A DNA stretch of 64,000 nucleotides from Isoetes taiwanensis. Taxonomy: Eukaryota; Streptophyta; Lycopodiopsida; Isoetales; Isoetaceae. Both the position numbers and the translations under genes were made by a program. The stretch's first letter is position 1; every line of letters begins with the position of its first letter. The stretch is from assembly GCA_021234155.1 (NCBI GenBank), contig JAJEKV010000026.1, positions 434,001 through 498,000 on the forward strand. The letters run 5' to 3'. Below, piece after piece: positions 45,802 through 58,019 of the stretch. The notes below the pieces were generated by a model, which was not told the DNA's origin, did no database searches, and saw nothing but the letters and a program-made list of their open reading frames with translations.

Positions 45802-48308
45802 TTTTTTTTTTTTTTTTTTTTTTTTGGAGGTAAGATTAGATATATATATTAATATAAAATAGTATGTACAATGAGACCCTCTCAGGAGTAAATAGAAAGC
45901 ATTACAGCTTAAGACGATGTAGCGGGAGTCACAGCACGTGTACTACAGAGAGCATCTTCTCGTCTTCCCTACTTTAAGGGTACTATCGGGAGTCGCCCAT
46001 CTTCACCATAAAGTAGGTACTATAGAGGAAAGCAACTCCGTTCCACTACTGGGTCCACATAACATTCTCAATTCTGAATAGATAGAATACCTGAGCCATT
46101 GTCATCACTTACTTCGTTATCAGCCCAATGACACTTAAAATAAAAGTAGAAGCCCTGTAAGGATCCAAGTCTGTCAAGATCCTTGTTGTAGTTAATACCA
46201 TGCCTCCTGTGATGTGATAGCGCCATCAGTGCCACTTCTGAGTTGAAAGAGTTCTTTAGCTTCATTATGGAGATCCCTTGGCCACCTAGTGCCACATCAC
46301 ATCGGTGCTTCCAGATGACCCATAGCGCAATATTCACTAAAGAGGCTTCGATACTGCACCTATCAATGATCAATAAATCTGGCCACCTCAGATGGTGTAC
46401 CATCAGCCCAATAATGGGGCAAACCCAGTGCCAGAACTCTGCAATCTAGGGGCAGAAGAAGAGGTGTTCAATAGATTCTGTGATATGGCAACCAAGTGGA
46501 CACCTATCGTTGTCCAGAATACCCTTATTAAATAAACTTTCCTTTGTACTAAGCCCCCCTTGCAAAGTTGTCCACCTGAAGAATTGTATCTTTCTTGAAC
46601 AAAGAGACTTCCGGGAGTTGGCTAAAGCGACTTTGGCAACTCCATTGCTCACCCCAAGCCTTGCCTCGGCTATCAAAGGAGTATCTTCACATAGTCCTCG
46701 ATAGATTCTAGCCACATTATATTGTGCATGTCCATCAAAGCGCCATTCCTCACAAGGTCCCTTTGTTCGGATAGGTTGGTGACCTTGCCTAAGATATCTC
46801 ATAGCACCTTACGGTCACCTTCGCACGGGTTCGGATTTTACTCTTGAATGTAGTCCAACAGACCCATCTCCCATTCATCCACAAATCGCAACCTAGTGAT
46901 TCCACAACTCTTCCACTTAATGAAGATGCGGGGGTGAGAGAGGGGCGGAGGAAGGCCCTCCCTCCCCATACCCAAAGATATTCAAAAAAATTTTGAAACC
47001 ACCCGCTTCCCTAGGAGGATCCATAGGGGTGAAAAGATGTTGCACGCCCCAGCCACGCTTGGAGAATCTTTCTCATCACGGGGAGGCGTGCTGGGGGCTA
47101 CCTTGAAGCTAAAATAGAAAGCTCCCAACTCATCTCTCGGGGAGAGCTGGCTTTCCCAAGAGCTTACCTTGCTTCAACCAATAGGATATAAATTTCAAAG
47201 CATGTGATAAAGTAGATGACTCACCTTGTAGTACTCTCCAAACAAATTTAGTCGCCGGGGCTGTGCACTGAGTGAATGGGTCTTTGCGGCCCAATCCCCA
47301 TCCCTTTTATCCCGACCACAGCTCCTCCCTGGGCCACCTTAGCCATGCCACCCCGGATGAATTTCACGATGATAGTTTGCATTTGATTGTAAACCCCTTT
47401 ACGGGCAATCATCACTGATGAGTAATAGATATGAGAGGCGACTAGCCTTTGCATTAGCAAGCTGTCACACGCCCGGATGTTGCCAAGGTCCTTGTGGACC
47501 ATAGACTTACCTCTTTTCGAAGTTTATCCAATATGGGGCCCGTGAGGCCTTTGAGGTTGTCTCGAAAGCACCGGGGAAGACCCGAAGCTTAACCGATTCC
47601 CCCCGGCTGCCTGGCCTGGAAAACCCGGACCCAGGCCGAGGATCAATGGGACTATCTCGAAGCCCGTGAGGCGCACACTTATTCGCATTAAGGCCGATTC
47701 GGATATAACCTCAAAGGACGTCAGAATCTCTCGAAATGAGTGGAAACTGTTGTCATCATATCTGAGGAACATGAAGGTGTCATCTGCATATTGCATAATT
47801 GTTAACTTTTCTGTACCCCCGGGAAAAGTAAGCCCTTCCAGATCCCCCTCCAACATCTTTAACTGAACCATTCTTGTCAAAAGGTTAGCCATGATGAGGA
47901 ACAAGTAAGGAGCGAGGGGGCAGCCCTGTCTAATCCCCTTCTTGAGTTTAAACAGGCCAGATGGTTGTCCATTAACCAGGATGACAACCATGCTCCACAT
48001 ACAGCTCTGATGAAGTCCGGTCCAAGCACATCCCAAAATTCAACAAAGAATTCTGGAGGGAAACCATCTGGCCCAGGAGATTTTCCTGCTGCAAGGGAGC
48101 ATAAGGTTTTGTAGATCTCATCTCCCTCTATGTTATGTAATAAAAGTTGATTTTCTTCTCGAGTAACCTTCCCCCCCCCCAATCCACTTTAGACAACCAA
48201 AGTGCCATCTGAGCATGGTAAGAGGAAGGTAAAGGATCTTCCTTAAATTGATTCTCAAAGCTTTCTCTAATAAATGATCTGATCTCCTGTGGTTCCTCCA
48301 ATACATTT
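45802..48308 (-). mobile_element. 5'-truncated LINE inserted in unit 3, 2,507 bp
   Basis: Flanked by a perfect 14-bp target duplication GAATGCAATCTTTT (45788-45801 and 48309-48322), with a long poly(T) at the low-coordinate end. It interrupts sequence that is continuous in the other units, so it came after amplification. It encodes parts of RT and the C-terminal cysteine region on minus. Confidence 0.95.
46068..48308 (-). pseudogene. LINE reverse transcriptase (ORF2 part), broken
   Basis: In minus order: AAGKSPGPDGFPPEFF (RT block 1, about 48085), GIRQGCPLAPYLF (about 47935), MQYADDTFMFL with the catalytic YADD at about 47785, then after a gap RACDSLLMQRLVASHIYYSS. The zf-RVT segment follows (FFRWTTLQGGL...DRCPLGCHITESIEHLFFCP, 46446-46650) and finally IALWVIWKHRCDVALGG. 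Several frame changes separate the pieces, so no functional enzyme is expected. Its family differs from the LINE carried in every unit. Confidence 0.85.
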
Positions 48309-49079
48309 GAATGCAATCTTTTGTATTCTAGTCAATGAACCTACAAAACAATGGATAGCTATTTTGTTGCAAGAGAGATAGAAAAAGAAGTTAAAGATGA
48401 AAGAAAGACTTTGATGTGAAGATCGAAGGAGAAGATGCCTTTAATAATATGACAAGGATACAAAGCAAATTGTACGTTCCTTTTCTGAAATAAGAAATTG
48501 TACTTTCATGAAGCTATCTATAGTCATAGTAGGTTAAAGAAAGGGGGAAAGAATAAGTTATGAACCATTCTTCTTATCTAGAAGGCACAAAGGAATAATG
48601 ATTTAAATATTTGATAGCACTAGAACCTCTGATATGCCACACAACTCTCATACTCTCAAATCTTTAAGTAAATCTAGCAAGTTTCCTTTTAATGAATACA
48701 ACTAACACCATCTTTCAGGAAAACCAAGTATCCACATGCCAGGAGACGTGGATAGGTTAGAATTTCAAAGATTGTTGTTTGGGGAGGGGGTTGGGGTTAG
48801 GCGAGCCTACTAATAATATGCTAGATTGAATTAAGAAAAAAGAATATCATGATACTAGATACTTGATTTTCTTGACAGATGGTGTTAATTGTATTCACTA
48901 AGAAGAAACTTGCTAGATTTAGTTAGGGATTTGAGAGTATGAGAGTTGTGTATGGTACATCAGAGGTTCTAGTGCTATCAAATATTTGCAGCTAATGAGT
49001 ATCTTGCGTAGACATTTAATGAAGAAATATACACATCTTAGTTTGAAGAGCAAGAATTCTTTATAGAGCCAATATTGAT

Positions 49080-50198
49080 ATTTTTTTTTTTTTTGTTAAA
49101 GGACGTCATACTTTATAATCAAAGAATCAAATACAAGTATAAGTGCAAAGACAGGAATAAAATCTCAGCGGATAAGCAAAGATCCACCGAATGAAGCAAC
49201 CTACCTAAGCATAAAAGCGCACATCCAAATACTCCTCAAAGATTAATCGCCTCTTATGAGGGGCAAGTGAAGAACAATGGTACGACTTAACAATTTGAAT
49301 TTTTGCTTCTTGGCTTCTTGGAGAACACTGTTAACATCCAAACCTTTAAAGATTACCAGCCTTCGTCTTTTTTAGATAGTCCAAAGCAACCACCCTGCTG
49401 CAAGATGAAAAGCCTGGCTTTGTAACTCCGTTCGAGTACTTGGGTAAATTGCCAAGTGCACTTGTTGACTTGTGAATGAAGAGAGAACAACCACGCCCAT
49501 ACCTGTCTGAGGTGATCACATATAAAAAAAGCAATATTCAATGGTCTCAGATTCACGCTTGCATATTGGACAATGATCTGATATTCTAGGGTTAAACTTA
49601 TGGGCAAGCATGTTAACCCAAAGACATTGATGAAGAATCTGCCACCAAAGAACTGCCACTTTAGGATGAAGTAGCTTATCCCATGCCCAAGACCACATCT
49701 GCTGCTATTGAAGAGGATGGAGTTGAAGGGGCCACTTATTAGAAGGAGAAAGAATATCAGTATCAAGCAATAACTTATATATAGACTTCGCAAGTTTGCA
49801 CTGCTTAACCTCATGAAAAGCCCATATCAAATTATCTTCTTGGTGTGACAGAATAGGTTGTAGATAGTCAATAACTTTTTGCCAAAAAGCTCTATCCCCG
49901 TCCCAACAAAAACTTCAGTTGAAACGCCTCCTATGACAACAGCTGGCCTGAGTCATACCATGCTGCAATTGTTAAAATTCCCGCCATTTTTCAATGTCAT
50001 TGAGTCAATGGGTGTACTGTAAAGCAAAGTGGTGCATTGTCTGTAGGGGATCCACCAACAAGGTGCATTCAAAGCACAAGCAGTTGGACTGATATGAAAT
50101 AATGTTTTTATTCGGTGCCAGGAATCTAATAATCCCATTAAAAATGGAGAAGCATTATGATAAGACCGCAACTCATAAAATAGAGTCCATGGAGCATC
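49080..50198 (-). mobile_element. LINE 3' end in unit 3
   Basis: Cleanest copy of the shared LINE end: WDKLLHPKVAVLWWQILHQC and CPICKRESETIEYCF are readable. Confidence 0.85.
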
Positions 50199-52259
50199 AT
50201 GTGAATCCCCTCGTATCATATTAAATCATTGACCATTTATAACATAATATCTCTCTTCTGCCTGCAATTCCTTGGATTGTGTGTGAAATATTTTTTATAT
50301 TAAGATAATTATAATTATTGTTTATCTTGCACTACTTGACATTTTCCTATCAAAAACTCCCTTACTTGGCGATTACCTAACACAAGGTGGACACGATCAA
50401 CTTAGGAAATAGCTTATGAACTACCTTCTTTTCTTTTCTTTTTGAAATATGATGAAAGCAAGTGTGGTTTAGATAGTTTTCTATCAAAGGTTTTACGTGC
50501 AAGAGCATGATGTCCATGGCATATGTTAAAAATAAGACATCTATATCCCAACAATTCTAGTCAATAAGAAGAGTTGTATAAATGTGGTGAATAGGTTTAA
50601 TGCGAGAGTTCTAATGCTAGATTGATTCTTACTCATATGGCCCATCATATTCCCCAAAGTTTTACTTATAATAAAGGGGATATACCATCTATTCATAAGG
50701 TGGGTGGCCACGGTATAATGACTTTTCAAAGTCTCCTAAAATATATTGTTTATGTAGCGATGAAAAAAAAACCCTCTAATGGCAAGCATATCTATAAAAA
50801 ATGTTCCAAAACTCCTTATTTTCAGATGCCAACAAATGTGAATTACCCCGGATCATATTTTATAACATAATATCTCCACTCTTCTTGCAATTCCTTGGAT
50901 TTTTTGTGTGGAATTTTTTTTTTCTCAAGATATTTGACACAAAAATCCAAGGAATTGCAAGTAGAATGGAGGTATCAGTAGAGTGCATTTCCTCGGATTT
51001 TTGTGTCGAATATTTTTTATTAAGAGATGGGGGGATTGGAGGATGGGCTCATTAAAAAGCTTGTTCTAAGAGGCCTTCGCGGTATCTATTTTGTTAGAAT
51101 TTGCCATCAAAGGGCTGAATTTAGGTCTTTTTAATTTTGGTCTCTTTGAGTAGAGATGGAAAAGACAAATCTTGTGATCATTCAGGGGTCCGTGGCGACA
51201 AAATGACATGAGTCTACCGCTAGCTTGGCGATATGTGGCCTTTCAATTGCTGTGCAAAAAAAGATAAATAATCCAGTTGGAAGTTCTTTGCCTCTAATGG
51301 TGGCTGCTCTAATGGTTCTTGAAGAAGAAGATTTTTCTCTCTTGCAAGACACTGGGAGTAACGGAGTGGAAATTAATGGGCATATGCAGCAAACAGGTAA
51401 AAATTCCAGCTAATAACCATCATTCATTTAAATTCCAAAAGCATGACACTTTTGCATAACCATTTTTGAATGTAGTGTTGTGGTGTATGAGATGTTGTGC
51501 AAGGATACAAGTTTTACTGGGTGCCGCCAGCGAAGATTTTATCAGAAAGACAAAATTCGCCAAAAATTTCGAGCCCCACTTTTTTCTTTTTGATTGGAGA
51601 ATTCTACTCAGCAGAAAGTTTCGAGATGGAATTTTCTGCAGCTGGCTGCGGCCACCAGATGGGCAAGCATGTTAACCCAAAGACATTGATGAAGAATCTG
51701 CCACCAAAGAACTGCCACTTTAGGATGAAGTAGCTTATCCCATGCCCAAGACCACATCTGCTGCTATTGAAGAGGATGGAGTTGAAGGGGCCACTTATTA
51801 GAAGGAGAAAGAATATCAGTATCAAGCAATAACTTATATATAGACTTCGCAAGTTTGCACTGCTTAACCTCATGAAAAGCCCATATCAAATTACCTTCTT
51901 GGTGTGACAGAATAGGTTGTAGATAGTCAATAACTTTTTGCCAAAAAGCTCTATCCCCGTCCCAACAAAAACTTCAGTTGAAACGCCTCCTATGACAACA
52001 GCTGGCCTGAGTTATACCATGCTGCAATTGTTAAGATTCCCGCCATTTTTCAATGTCATTGAGTCAATGGGTGTACTGTAAAGCAAAGTGGTGCATTGTC
52101 TGTAGGGGATCCACCAACAAGATGCATTCAACTGAGCACAAGCAACCGGGTGATATGAAATAATGTTTTGACTGTGTGCCAGGAATCTAATAATCCCATT
52201 AAAAATGGAGAAGCATTATGATAAGACCGCAACTCATAAAATAGAGTCCATGGAGCATC
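50199..52259 (+). repeat. Macro-repeat unit 4 (2,061 bp, internal deletion)
   Basis: Runs normally to the loop of hairpin 2 (GCGGCCACCAG at 51648-51658) and then jumps directly to ATGGGCAAGCATG inside the LINE. About 1.5 kb that other units have is missing, including the hairpin right arm and the LINE tail. Only a 1-base overlap at the joint. Confidence 0.92.
51659..52259 (-). mobile_element. LINE fragment in unit 4, tail deleted
   Basis: Only the part upstream of the cysteine motif remains; it joins hairpin 2 directly. Confidence 0.8.
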
Positions 52260-52764
52260 ATGTGAATCCCCTCGTATCATATTAAATCATTGACCATTTA
52301 TAACATAATATCTCTCTTCTGCCTGCAATTCCTTGGATTGTGTGTGAAATATTTTTTATATTAAGATAATTATAATTATTGTTTATCTTGCACTACTTGA
52401 CATTTTCCTATCAAAAACTCCCTTACTTGACGATTACCTAACACAAGGTGGACACGATCAACTTAGGAAATAGCTTATGAACTACCTTCTTTTCTTTTCT
52501 TTTTGAAATATGATGCGAGCAAGTGTGGTTTAGATAGTTTTCTATCAAAGGTTTTCTGTGCAAGAGCATGATGTCTATGGCATATGTTAAAAATAAGACA
52601 TCTATATCCCAACAATTCTAGTCAATAAGAAGAGTTGTATAAATGTGGTGAATAGGTTTAATGCGAGAGTTCTAATGCTAGATTGATTCTTACTCATATG
52701 GCCCATCATATTCCCCAAAGTTTTACTTATAATAAAGGGGATATACCATCTACTGTTCATAAGG

Positions 52765-53057
52765 AAGGAAGGAAGGAAAAAAATTTTAACGTCCACGGAA
52801 CCCAATCGGGTTATGGGACCGAGTACATAAGGGACCGAAGTCCTGGACCGAAGTCCAAACAAGCACATGGGCCGAAGCCCTTAAACCGAAGCACAACGTG
52901 AGGCAGAACACAACCATCATGACCCGGATTAAAAACCACCTGGGGAAAAACCGTTGCCAGGATGACTATGGCTGCTCACCGATCCAAAAATCCATGCTGT
53001 TGCACAAGCAACAAGCATACCTTCATACCTCCAGCAGACAAGGCTTCACCAAGCAGC
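52765..53057 (-). mobile_element. TTCC-tailed retroposon, copy 2 (5'-truncated)
   Basis: Starts with (GGAA)n and then the complement of the copy-1 tail. Only the last ~290 bp are present, as expected for a 5'-truncated retroposon. Confidence 0.65.
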
Positions 53058-54067
53058 CTAAAATATATTGTTTATGTAGCGATGAAAAAACCCTCTAATG
53101 GCAAGCATATCTATAAAAAATGTTCCAAAAACTCCTTATAGTTGCATCCACATGTTCTGTATGCCAACAAATGTGAATTACCCCAGATCATATTTTATAA
53201 CATAATATCTCCACTCTTCTTGCAATTCCTTGGATTTTTTGTGTGGAATTTTTTTTTTTATCAAGATATTTGACACAAAAATCCAAGGAATTGCAAGTAG
53301 AATGGAGGTATCAGTAGAGTGCATTTCCTCGGATTTTTGTGTCGAATGTTTTTTATTAAGAGATGGGGGGATTGGAGGATGGGCTCATTAAAAAGCTTGT
53401 TCTAAGAGGCCTTCGCGGTATCTATTTTGTTAGAATTTGCCATCAAAGGGCTGAATTTAGGTCTTTTTAATTTTGGTCTCTTTGAGTAGAGATGGAAAAG
53501 ACAAATACTGCATCATTCAGGGTCCGTGGCGACAAAATGACATGAGTCTACCGCTAGCTTGACGATATGTGGCCTTTCAATTGTTGTGCAAAAAAAGATA
53601 AATAATCCAGTTGGAAGTTCTTTGCCTCTAATGGTGGCTGCTCTAATGGTTCTTGAAGAAGAAGATTTTTCTCTCTTGCAAGACACTGGGAGTAACGGAG
53701 TGGAAATTAATGGGCATATGCAGCAAACAGGTAAAAATTCCAGCTAATAACCATCATTCATTTAAATTCCAAAAGCATGACACTTTTGCATAACCATTTT
53801 TGAATGTAGTGTTGTGGTGTATGAGATGTTGTGCAAGGATACAAGTTTTACTGGGTGCCGCCAGCGAAGATTTTATCAGAAAGACAAAATTCGCCAAAAA
53901 TTTCGAGCCCCACTTTTTTCTTTTTGATTGGAGAATTCTACTCAGCAGAAAGTTTCGAGATGGAATTTTCTGCAGCTGGCTGCGGCCACCAGAAAATTCC
54001 ACCTCAAACTTTCTGCTGAGCATAATTATTCATTCCATATATAACTCAGTTTCTAATTTTTCATTTT

Positions 54068-54987
54068 GGTCGTCTGGAGGGGGAAAACCGGCCGATAGAT
54101 AGGCATATCTTTCATCACAGCAGTGTACAACTTTTTGAAAAATATCTAAGGAGGGTAGTCCACCAATTGGTTCTGACTACCCATTAATAATAAAGGGGAC
54201 CTGCCATAGGAACAACCCAGACCCCTTTTAAGATGGCGTAAAATAAGAAAGGCAAGTAGGAGGCAACGTGCGAAAGTTTATCACCGGGATGAAAAACCCC
54301 GCCCTTTCGGGTTTTCGAGGAAAACCCTAATGATAAACCTTCGCCCGACGGCTCCAAAGAAAAAGCCCGGGCCATCAAAGTGAAGATCATTGATGAAAAA
54401 GTCGAAGAAGCACAAGATGGAGGTCGCAAATCAGACGATGCATCTCAAACTCCATGGGAGAGTCGAACAAAAGAAAGAAATAGCCATGATCACCTGAAAA
54501 CTTAGGAGAAAAGAAAACAAAGTCGCCATAGGAGGAGATGACCTGAAAAAACAACAAAAAGAAGCAATTAACTCAAAAAATAGAAGCCATCACGCCGGCT
54601 CGGCGAAGCCTCCCAAGGAGGCTGGTCCATGATAAATCACAATCCTCCAATAAGAGAAGGGGCTGGTCACGCGAGCCACGCGACATAAGAGCATAACCTC
54701 TCAAATACAGAGGGGCTGGTCACGTGAGCCACGCGACATAACATCATATATCTTAAAACAACATAATTTCTCAAATACAGAGGGGCTGGTCACGCGAGCC
54801 ACGCGAAATGGAATCACAAATCAAAAGGAAAAACATGAATGCAAACAACTTAGGGTGGGGAGGGAGGGAACTAAGACCCAAAAAAAAACTGCTGTGAGAA
54901 GATGCCGATAATGGAGAAAGAGCCCACAAACATATATATAGCCTCGTCTCTCCCCAAAATGGCGATCCAACGGTGTCGAATCGCATG
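54068..54987. mobile_element. Unknown element E1 (920 bp) in unit 5
   Basis: Begins GGTCGTCTGGAGGGGGAAAA and ends ...TCGAATCGCATG. It is followed by a copy of the target CATTTT and then by E2. It shares about 118 bp at its right end with E2 (54870-54987 versus 56428-56545) and the first ~28 bp, but not the interior. On minus, the shared right block has a TATA-like CTATATATATG. It holds three copies of GGGGCTGGTCACGCGAGCCA. Confidence 0.6.
54659..54806 (+). repeat. Threefold CACGCG/CACGTG-containing repeat in E1
   Basis: AGGGGCTGGTCACG(C/T)GAGCC followed by ACGCGA occurs at 54658, 54711 and 54780, with CTCTCAAATACAG between. The middle copy has CACGTG, a G-box core. Confidence 0.8.
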
Positions 54988-54993
54988 CATTTT

Positions 54994-56545
54994 GGTGAGA
55001 GACTCGTCTGGAGGGGGAAAACCGGCCGATCAAAAGAGAACTTTTATAAGATGATGAGCAAGGGGTGATTGCCACTATAAATTTGACATATATCGTATGG
55101 GCCTCAGGAAAAAAGCAATATCTGGTCTAACAATAGAAAATAAGAAATCAAAACTTCCAAGGTAATTGTCAAGGAAAAACACAAGGCCAAGATGTTAAGA
55201 AGGCTAAATGTATGAAAGTGGTTACGAAGGAAACCTAGGGGAGGACGGAAAGAAAAGAAAACAAATAAACCCTAGGAACAATTTGGAAAAATAAAACTTG
55301 AAATGAAAATAAAAGACATCACAACGTGTATAAACTATAGAGAACAAAAAATAATAACGAAGGAAAGCCAATAATGAAGTGTGGTACAATAAGCTCAAAA
55401 CCGCAAGCCACACGGGCCGTAAAGATCGAATTGAAACTAAATGGTAACTTAAAAGAAAGTTACTTGGGATTAATAGAAAGAAACCATGGCAAAAAAAAAC
55501 TAAAGAAAAAAACTCGGGACAAAGAAATCATGGCAAATAAATAAAAGGAATAAGAAGACATGTTAAGGAATTCTGTTGATTGGAAAACTCGAACCTTCGT
55601 CACCAACATAACAGGAAAGGACTTCAACCATTACACCCAACCAAAGTATAACTATTAAAAGACAATTAATAACTAATATAACCCTTTAAATAGTATGAAT
55701 ATATAACAGAACAAATGGCGGCAGGAAACAGGAACGACTGCGGCATGCTAAAAAATGAAGAGAGAGGAACGGACAGAGCAAAGCAGATGACAAAATCTAT
55801 CCAGAAGGAATAAGATCTATGCCTGACGAACAGAATCGGACTAGTAAGGAAGATCGATTCATAGAAAGAAGCAACCGATTTTTCCAAATATACAGGTATG
55901 GGAGCAAAGGGGGAAAATAATAAACAGTTGCAGATCGATCCGGAGAAAACGCTGGAGCTGTTAGATGATTCGGAAAGGAACTCAGAAGAGTAAGGAATAA
56001 TTATTCACAAGAACTACTCTCAGGGAAGAGAAGACATCATGAAGAAGAGAGATACAAAGGATGGTGAAGGGGGGAAAAACCGTGGCCGAATAACCCAAAA
56101 GACCTCAAAGACTATGCTAAAGAGGAAATCAGAGCTGAAAAAGGCTGCCAAAGAGGAGGATCTGAGCAAAAAATAAGAAAGGGCAACACCAAGATGTAAG
56201 TGCGAATCTATCCAAGACAATACCGGATGAAACAAACGAGTAAGGAAACAGCAAGAACGAGTAAGGATACGAATTTACAAAAAATCAATCCCATCCAACT
56301 AGAGACGATTAAACATCAAAGGCGTAACAAAGCAAAAACGAAGCAAAAACATAGCTGCTGTGGAAAATAATGTACTTCCCAGATGACCACAATTGCCAGG
56401 AGAAATTTAGAAGGAAGATAACGAGGCACTAAGACCCAAAAAAAAACTGCTGTGAGAAGACGCCGATAATGGAGAAAGAGCCCACAAACATATATATAGC
56501 CTCGTCTCTCCCCAAAATGGCGATCCGACGGTGTCGAATCGCATG
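54994..56545. mobile_element. Unknown element E2 (1,552 bp) in unit 5
   Basis: Begins GGTGAGAGACTCGTCTGGAG and ends TCGAATCGCATG; flanked on both sides by CATTTT. The interior is purine-rich on plus, with no protein family recognised. With E1 it forms target-E1-target-E2-target. Confidence 0.6.
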
Positions 56546-56922
56546 CATTTTTGTTTTTGTCCATTGCTAATTTTTTCGTGCCACAATCCTTTTGGATGGT
56601 TACATGGTTTCATTGTTACATTCTATTATGAAATGTATCCTTTGTGCTAACAAGTTTTCATTGTTGAACGCAAATTAAAAAGTGTAACTGGAATGCAATC
56701 TTTTGTATTCTAGTCAATGAACCTACAAAACAATGGATAGCTATTTTGTTGCAAGAGAGATAGAAAAAGAAGTTAAAGATGAAAGAAAGACTTTGATGTG
56801 AAGATCGAAGGAGAAGATGCCTTTAATAATATGACAAGGATACAAAGCAAATTGTACGTTCCTTTTCTGAAATAAGAAATTGTACTTTCATGAAGCTATC
56901 TATAGTCATAGTAGGTTAAAGA

Positions 56923-57474
56923 AGGAAGGAAGGAAGGAAGAAACTTTTAATGTCCACGGAACCCAATCGGGTTATGGGACCACAAGTACAAAACGGGACC
57001 GAAGTCCCTAACCAGAACAAGGACCGAAGCCCACAGAACAAACCATAATCACCATGGCCCAGATTAAAAACCACCTGGGAAAAAACTGTTGCCAGGATGA
57101 CTACGCATCCAAAAATCCATGCTATTGCAAAAGGCAATAAGCATACCTCCAACAGACAAGACTTCACCGAACGCCTCGGAACCGTAACCTCTTCACAACT
57201 GGGTGCTGGAAAACCGACGCCCCCAACGCCAATCGCCCAGACGCGCAGGGAAGGCGGCGCTCAGAGAAACCGCTCAGGGAAATTGCCCAGTGGAGGTGCC
57301 TCCTCACTAAAGCGCTCCACCGATCCAGGCATGCTCTCAGGCACACACGCTCAGGCACGCTCTCACAGGCAGGCGCCACCCATCATTGCACCTCCCAGGC
57401 GCCATCCATCACTACGCCTAGACAACCCTGAAGGCGCCCAGGCGCTCAAGCAGGCGGCCGGGGCGGCGCTCAGG
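56923..57474 (-). mobile_element. TTCC-tailed retroposon, copy 3
   Basis: Complement of copy 1 over nearly its full length, including the GC-rich 5' part. A possible short target duplication AAAGAA flanks it (56918-56923 and 57475-57480). Confidence 0.65.
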
Positions 57475-58019
57475 AAAGAAAGGGGGAAAGAATAAGTTAT
57501 GAACCATTCTTCTTATCTAGAAGGCACAAAGGAATAATGATTTAAATATTTGATAGCACTAGAACCTCTGATATGCCACACAACTCTCATACTCTCAAAT
57601 CCCTAAGTAAATCTAGCAAGTTTCCTTTTAATGAATACAACTAACACCATCTTTCAGGAAAACCAAGTATCCACATGCCAGGAGACGTGGATAGGCTAGA
57701 ATTTCAAAGATTGTTGTTTTGGAAGGGGGTTGGGGTTAGGCGAGCCTACTAATAATATGCTAGATTGAATTAAGAAAAAAGAATATCATGATACTAGATA
57801 CTTGATTTTCTTGACAGATGGTGTTAATTGTATTCACTAAGAAGAAACTTGCTAGATTTAGTTAGGGATTTGAGAGTATGAGAGTTGTGTATGGTACATC
57901 AGAGGTTCTAGTGCTATCAAATATTTGCAGCTAATGAGTATCTTGCGTAGACATTTAATGAAGAAATATACACATCTTAGTTTGAAGAGCAAGAATTCTT
58001 TATAGAGCCAATATTGATG

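Larger units (their letters stand above)
44096..50198 (+). repeat. Macro-repeat unit 3 (6,103 bp, includes a 2.5-kb LINE insertion)
   Basis: Standard unit with a second LINE inserted at 45802-48308. A short insertion (GTTGCATCCACATG) at about 44721 is shared with unit 5 (53141), hinting that these two are closest relatives. Confidence 0.92.

Noticed and set aside
35385-57167. Hydrophobic protein in all three TTCC retroposon copies (about 80 residues)
   Set aside because: Frame openness follows the T-rich sequence. The truncated copy and strand-symmetric openness argue against coding.
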